A stretch of 32,650 nucleotides of DNA from SIG578 sp045543635 (GTDB lineage: Bacteria > Bacillota > Clostridia > Oscillospirales > Ruminococcaceae), in NCBI GenBank assembly GCA_045543635.1, contig JAZQMT010000040.1, positions 1 through 32,650 on the forward strand, written 5' to 3'. The notes beneath the pieces were generated by a model. That model was not told the origin of the DNA. It was given only the letters and a program-made list of their open reading frames with translations, and searched no databases. This document shows, in pieces, positions 30,966 through 32,650 of this stretch. Position 1 is the stretch's first letter. Every line of letters begins with the position of its first letter. A program made the position numbers and the translations under genes.

Positions 30966-31541
30966 TTGACCAAACAAACTTTTAGAAAACATATTGTTTT
31001 TTCTTCTATATTGACTGTAATAGCAATCGTGGTCATCGTAGGTTTTTGTGTTATTATGTTTAGGCGATATTCTCCTCCGAGTGAGAACAACACTTCTTTG
31101 ATAAACGGAACCGTAACCGAGGTTTATCATGCGGTGCCAAAAGGTGAAGTTGTGGTTGCTATGTCCAATGGAGATTTATTGAAACTTGTATATCCAATGG
31201 GTATTCGGAATTTATATTCTATAATTGGTTATGATGTGGTACAACTTGCTGATTTGCTGGAAGGGGAAATCATAGAGTGCCGCCGAATGGACCACTTGCC
31301 TTGGGCGGTGGAAATTCATGTCGGTGATACAAAAATTGATAATAACAAATTAACCACCCAACAAGTGGTTGTTACACGGGTGGGAATAGTGATTCTTGGA
31401 TTGATTATGCTTGCCTTTGTCATCGGTGGTGATGTCATGTATCTTAAATCAAAATACAATTGTTACTTAAAGGCAAAAAAGAAGCAGGAAAGAAAAGCAA
31501 AACGAGAATTGAAGAAATCGCAAAAGCAACTTTCTTTATGA
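30966..31541 (+). CDS. Hypothetical two-TM membrane protein
   Basis: 191 residues, family not recognised. A basic N-terminus (TKQTFRKH) precedes a first membrane segment (about 10-31), an extracytoplasmic domain of about 105 residues containing NGTVTEVYHAVPKGEVVVAM and the LLEGEIIECRRMDHLPWAVE stretch, a second membrane segment (about 139-162) and a Lys-rich cytoplasmic tail (KKKQERKAKRELKKSQK). The start is TTG with GAGGCGAT just upstream (AGAAAGAGGCGATATC then TTG). The strong promoter at 30906-30934 overlaps the upstream extension of the frame, which excludes a longer protein. It stands alone in the accessory region. The soluble domain could be a small beta-barrel (OB-like), but this is a guess from strand-like alternation. 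Confidence 0.75.
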   Translation: MTKQTFRKHIVFSSILTVIAIVVIVGFCVIMFRRYSPPSENNTSLINGTVTEVYHAVPKGEVVVAMSNGDLLKLVYPMGIRNLYSIIGYDVVQLADLLEGEIIECRRMDHLPWAVEIHVGDTKIDNNKLTTQQVVVTRVGIVILGLIMLAFVIGGDVMYLKSKYNCYLKAKKKQERKAKRELKKSQKQLSL

Positions 31542-32065
31542 TGTTAGCAAGGCCTTTGCTTGAGTTTCCTATTCGTTCTTATGTTTCCTGTGGTGTTGTG
31601 ACAAAGTTTGTGGTATGAGCAACCGAAAGCTCGAAAAGTCCTATAAACAAATGATTTTTGCTCTCGCTTTTTTAAGTTGTGAACTTATTTTTAAAAAATC
31701 AAAAATTGAGCACGAAAAAATGAAAAACAAAGCTTTTCAAACTCCTTAGGCTACAACTCAATAATTAAAATTCTCGATACTTACTGAAAATTCTTAATAG
31801 CCTTCTTTTAGAGCTCTGCCAGACTAAATTTCATACAAAATATATAACTTAGATTGCCGCTTATTGCTACAATAATGGCAGTTTATTTGATTAAGGTTGT
31901 CGCTATTGTGGGTGGAATTTTGTTAATTAAAAGAATTGTGGTCAAACTCAAAAACAGGAACTGTTAATTAAATTTAAATTTGAAAACAGAGCGTTTGCAT
32001 AAAAAAATGAAATATTATTAATTTTGATTTTGCCTTGTGGATGGGCTTATACTCTGTTAAAAACT
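31542..32065. other. 524-base A+T-rich interval without a convincing gene
   Basis: No long frame, tRNA, terminator with a good T run or repeat array was seen. One short frame, 31875-31967 (+), would encode a 30-residue peptide MAVYLIKVVAIVGGILLIKR plus a basic tail, a plausible single-pass membrane peptide. It lacks a Shine-Dalgarno sequence, so I do not annotate it as a gene. The rest looks like decayed or non-coding sequence. Confidence 0.6.
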
Positions 32066-32650
32066 TTAGCTGAAATTTAAGTCGGCAAGATTATTTACCG
32101 GTGGCAGACAGCTGTATTTCTTGCAAACATAGTAGGTTGTTTTACCGTTTTTGAGCGGATATTGCTCAGTAGGCTTTTCGTGTGCGATAACGACAGTATT
32201 CGACGGAAGCATAAGCGGCAGATGCTTTCGGTCGGTTTTTTCATCAAGGATAACCGTTATTTTGGTTGGGGGCTCGGTATGCTCCAAAAGTGCCGATAAA
32301 AACATCGCATAGCCCGGCGGATATTGCGCCGCTTCCGCCGCGAGAAAATCAAGCTGACACTCAGCAGTGTTTTGAGTTTTTTTATCCTCTTTGAGCTGTG
32401 CCAGCCGCACCAGATTATATGCCATCAGGGAATTGCCGCTGGGAATGGCGCCGTCATAGGTTTCCTTTGGGCGTAGGATTAGTTCCTCATTATCGTGACC
32501 ATACAGATAAAAGCCACTGTTGTTATCGCCGAAATCGGTTAGCACCTTATCGCATAGGCGGTCAGCGCGGGTGATATATTCATTATTTAGCGTGGCTTTA
32601 TAAAGTGCAAGCTGTGCATAGATGTATGCAGCATAATCATCCAGAAAGCC
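32066..32650 (-). CDS. YyaL/DUF255 (spermatogenesis-associated 20-like) thioredoxin-domain protein, C-terminal part
   Basis: The frame is open to the right edge, so at least 194 C-terminal residues are seen and the N-terminal thioredoxin-like domain lies outside. It begins GFLDDYAAYIYAQLALYKAT, the helical-barrel segment typical of the family (consensus like GFLEDYA). It continues with DRLCDKVLTDFGDNNSGFYL and ETYDGAIPSGNSLMAYNLVR, another hallmark (DGAIPSGNS). The tail has an alpha/beta stretch ending KNGKTTYYVCKKYSCLPP. The family is widespread and poorly understood; an N-terminal DUF255 thioredoxin fold joined to a glycosidase-like (alpha/alpha)6 barrel suggests redox or sugar-related activity. 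The GTG at 32545 inside the frame is not the real start. Confidence 0.88.
   Translation of the reverse strand, partial: GFLDDYAAYIYAQLALYKATLNNEYITRADRLCDKVLTDFGDNNSGFYLYGHDNEELILRPKETYDGAIPSGNSLMAYNLVRLAQLKEDKKTQNTAECQLDFLAAEAAQYPPGYAMFLSALLEHTEPPTKITVILDEKTDRKHLPLMLPSNTVVIAHEKPTEQYPLKNGKTTYYVCKKYSCLPPVNNLADLNFS

Noticed and set aside
31875..31967. 30-residue membrane peptide gene
   Set aside because: Plausible hydrophobic peptide but no Shine-Dalgarno or promoter; too short to support.
26740..32000. A second copy of the tRNA-Trp 3' end (attR) in the accessory region
   Set aside because: I scanned for the GGGTTCAAGTCC-type segment by eye and found none; it may lie beyond the window or be lost.
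1..32650. CRISPR arrays, insertion sequences with terminal repeats, rRNA genes, phage structural genes or known defence systems
   Set aside because: Nothing with regular spacer-repeat structure, intact transposase, rRNA sequence or defence-protein motifs was seen.

Overview
The window reads as chromosome of a spore-forming member of the Clostridia (Bacillota). The evidence is the gene content (ylxM-ffh-rpsP-khpA-rimM-trmD, recD2, comF, a SipL-like spore-coat morphogenesis gene), strong Shine-Dalgarno sequences, sigma-A type promoters, GTG/TTG starts and tRNAs with encoded CCA. No species can be named from sequence alone. Most of the window is ordinary housekeeping DNA. The right quarter (about 26.8-32 kb) is a more A+T-rich accessory region next to tRNA genes.

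Layout. Positions 1-3300 (minus strand) hold a lipid kinase, a 46-residue membrane microprotein, dusB, an AI-2E transporter and a HAD phosphatase cut by the left edge. They are tightly packed with two ATGA overlaps and share one promoter at about 3336-3363. 3442-4956 (+) is a SipL-like three-SPOCS plus LysM protein. 5198-5869 (+) is TrhA/hemolysin III. It faces a CNNM/CorC protein and a RodA-type polymerase (both minus) across a bidirectional terminator. 8708-10283 (+) is tsaE-tsaB-rpiB with start/stop overlaps, followed by an unidentified structured RNA and a strong terminator. 10543-17237 (+) is the SRP/ribosome/tRNA-modification run ylxM-ffh-rpsP-khpA-rimM-trmD, continuing into recD2 and comF. 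17311 begins a solitary mreB. 18552-25433 is one gene for a 2293-residue secreted modular protein with an SPNTG sorting signal. ispE and two tRNA genes (CAT and Trp-CCA) follow.

Accessory end. Downstream of tRNA-Trp lies a frameshifted, truncated tyrosine-integrase relic. It abuts a minus-strand pair encoding a TagF-like glycerophosphotransferase and a polysaccharide flippase. Beyond these are a decayed gene behind an intact promoter, a two-TM protein of unknown function, about 520 bases without a convincing gene, and the C-terminal part of a YyaL/DUF255 protein running off the right edge.

How the genes fit together. Many products bear on the envelope: rod-shape synthesis (MreB, RodA), surface display (the giant protein and the microprotein with a sorting-signal-like tail), wall polymer export (TagF-like, flippase) and the spore coat (SipL). 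The rest is translation and RNA modification (Dus, TsaE/B, RimM, TrmD, S16, tRNAs), protein targeting (Ffh/YlxM) and isoprenoid and pentose metabolism (IspE, RpiB). The least explained elements are the RNA at 10285-10387, the giant protein's repeated module and the 46-residue microprotein.
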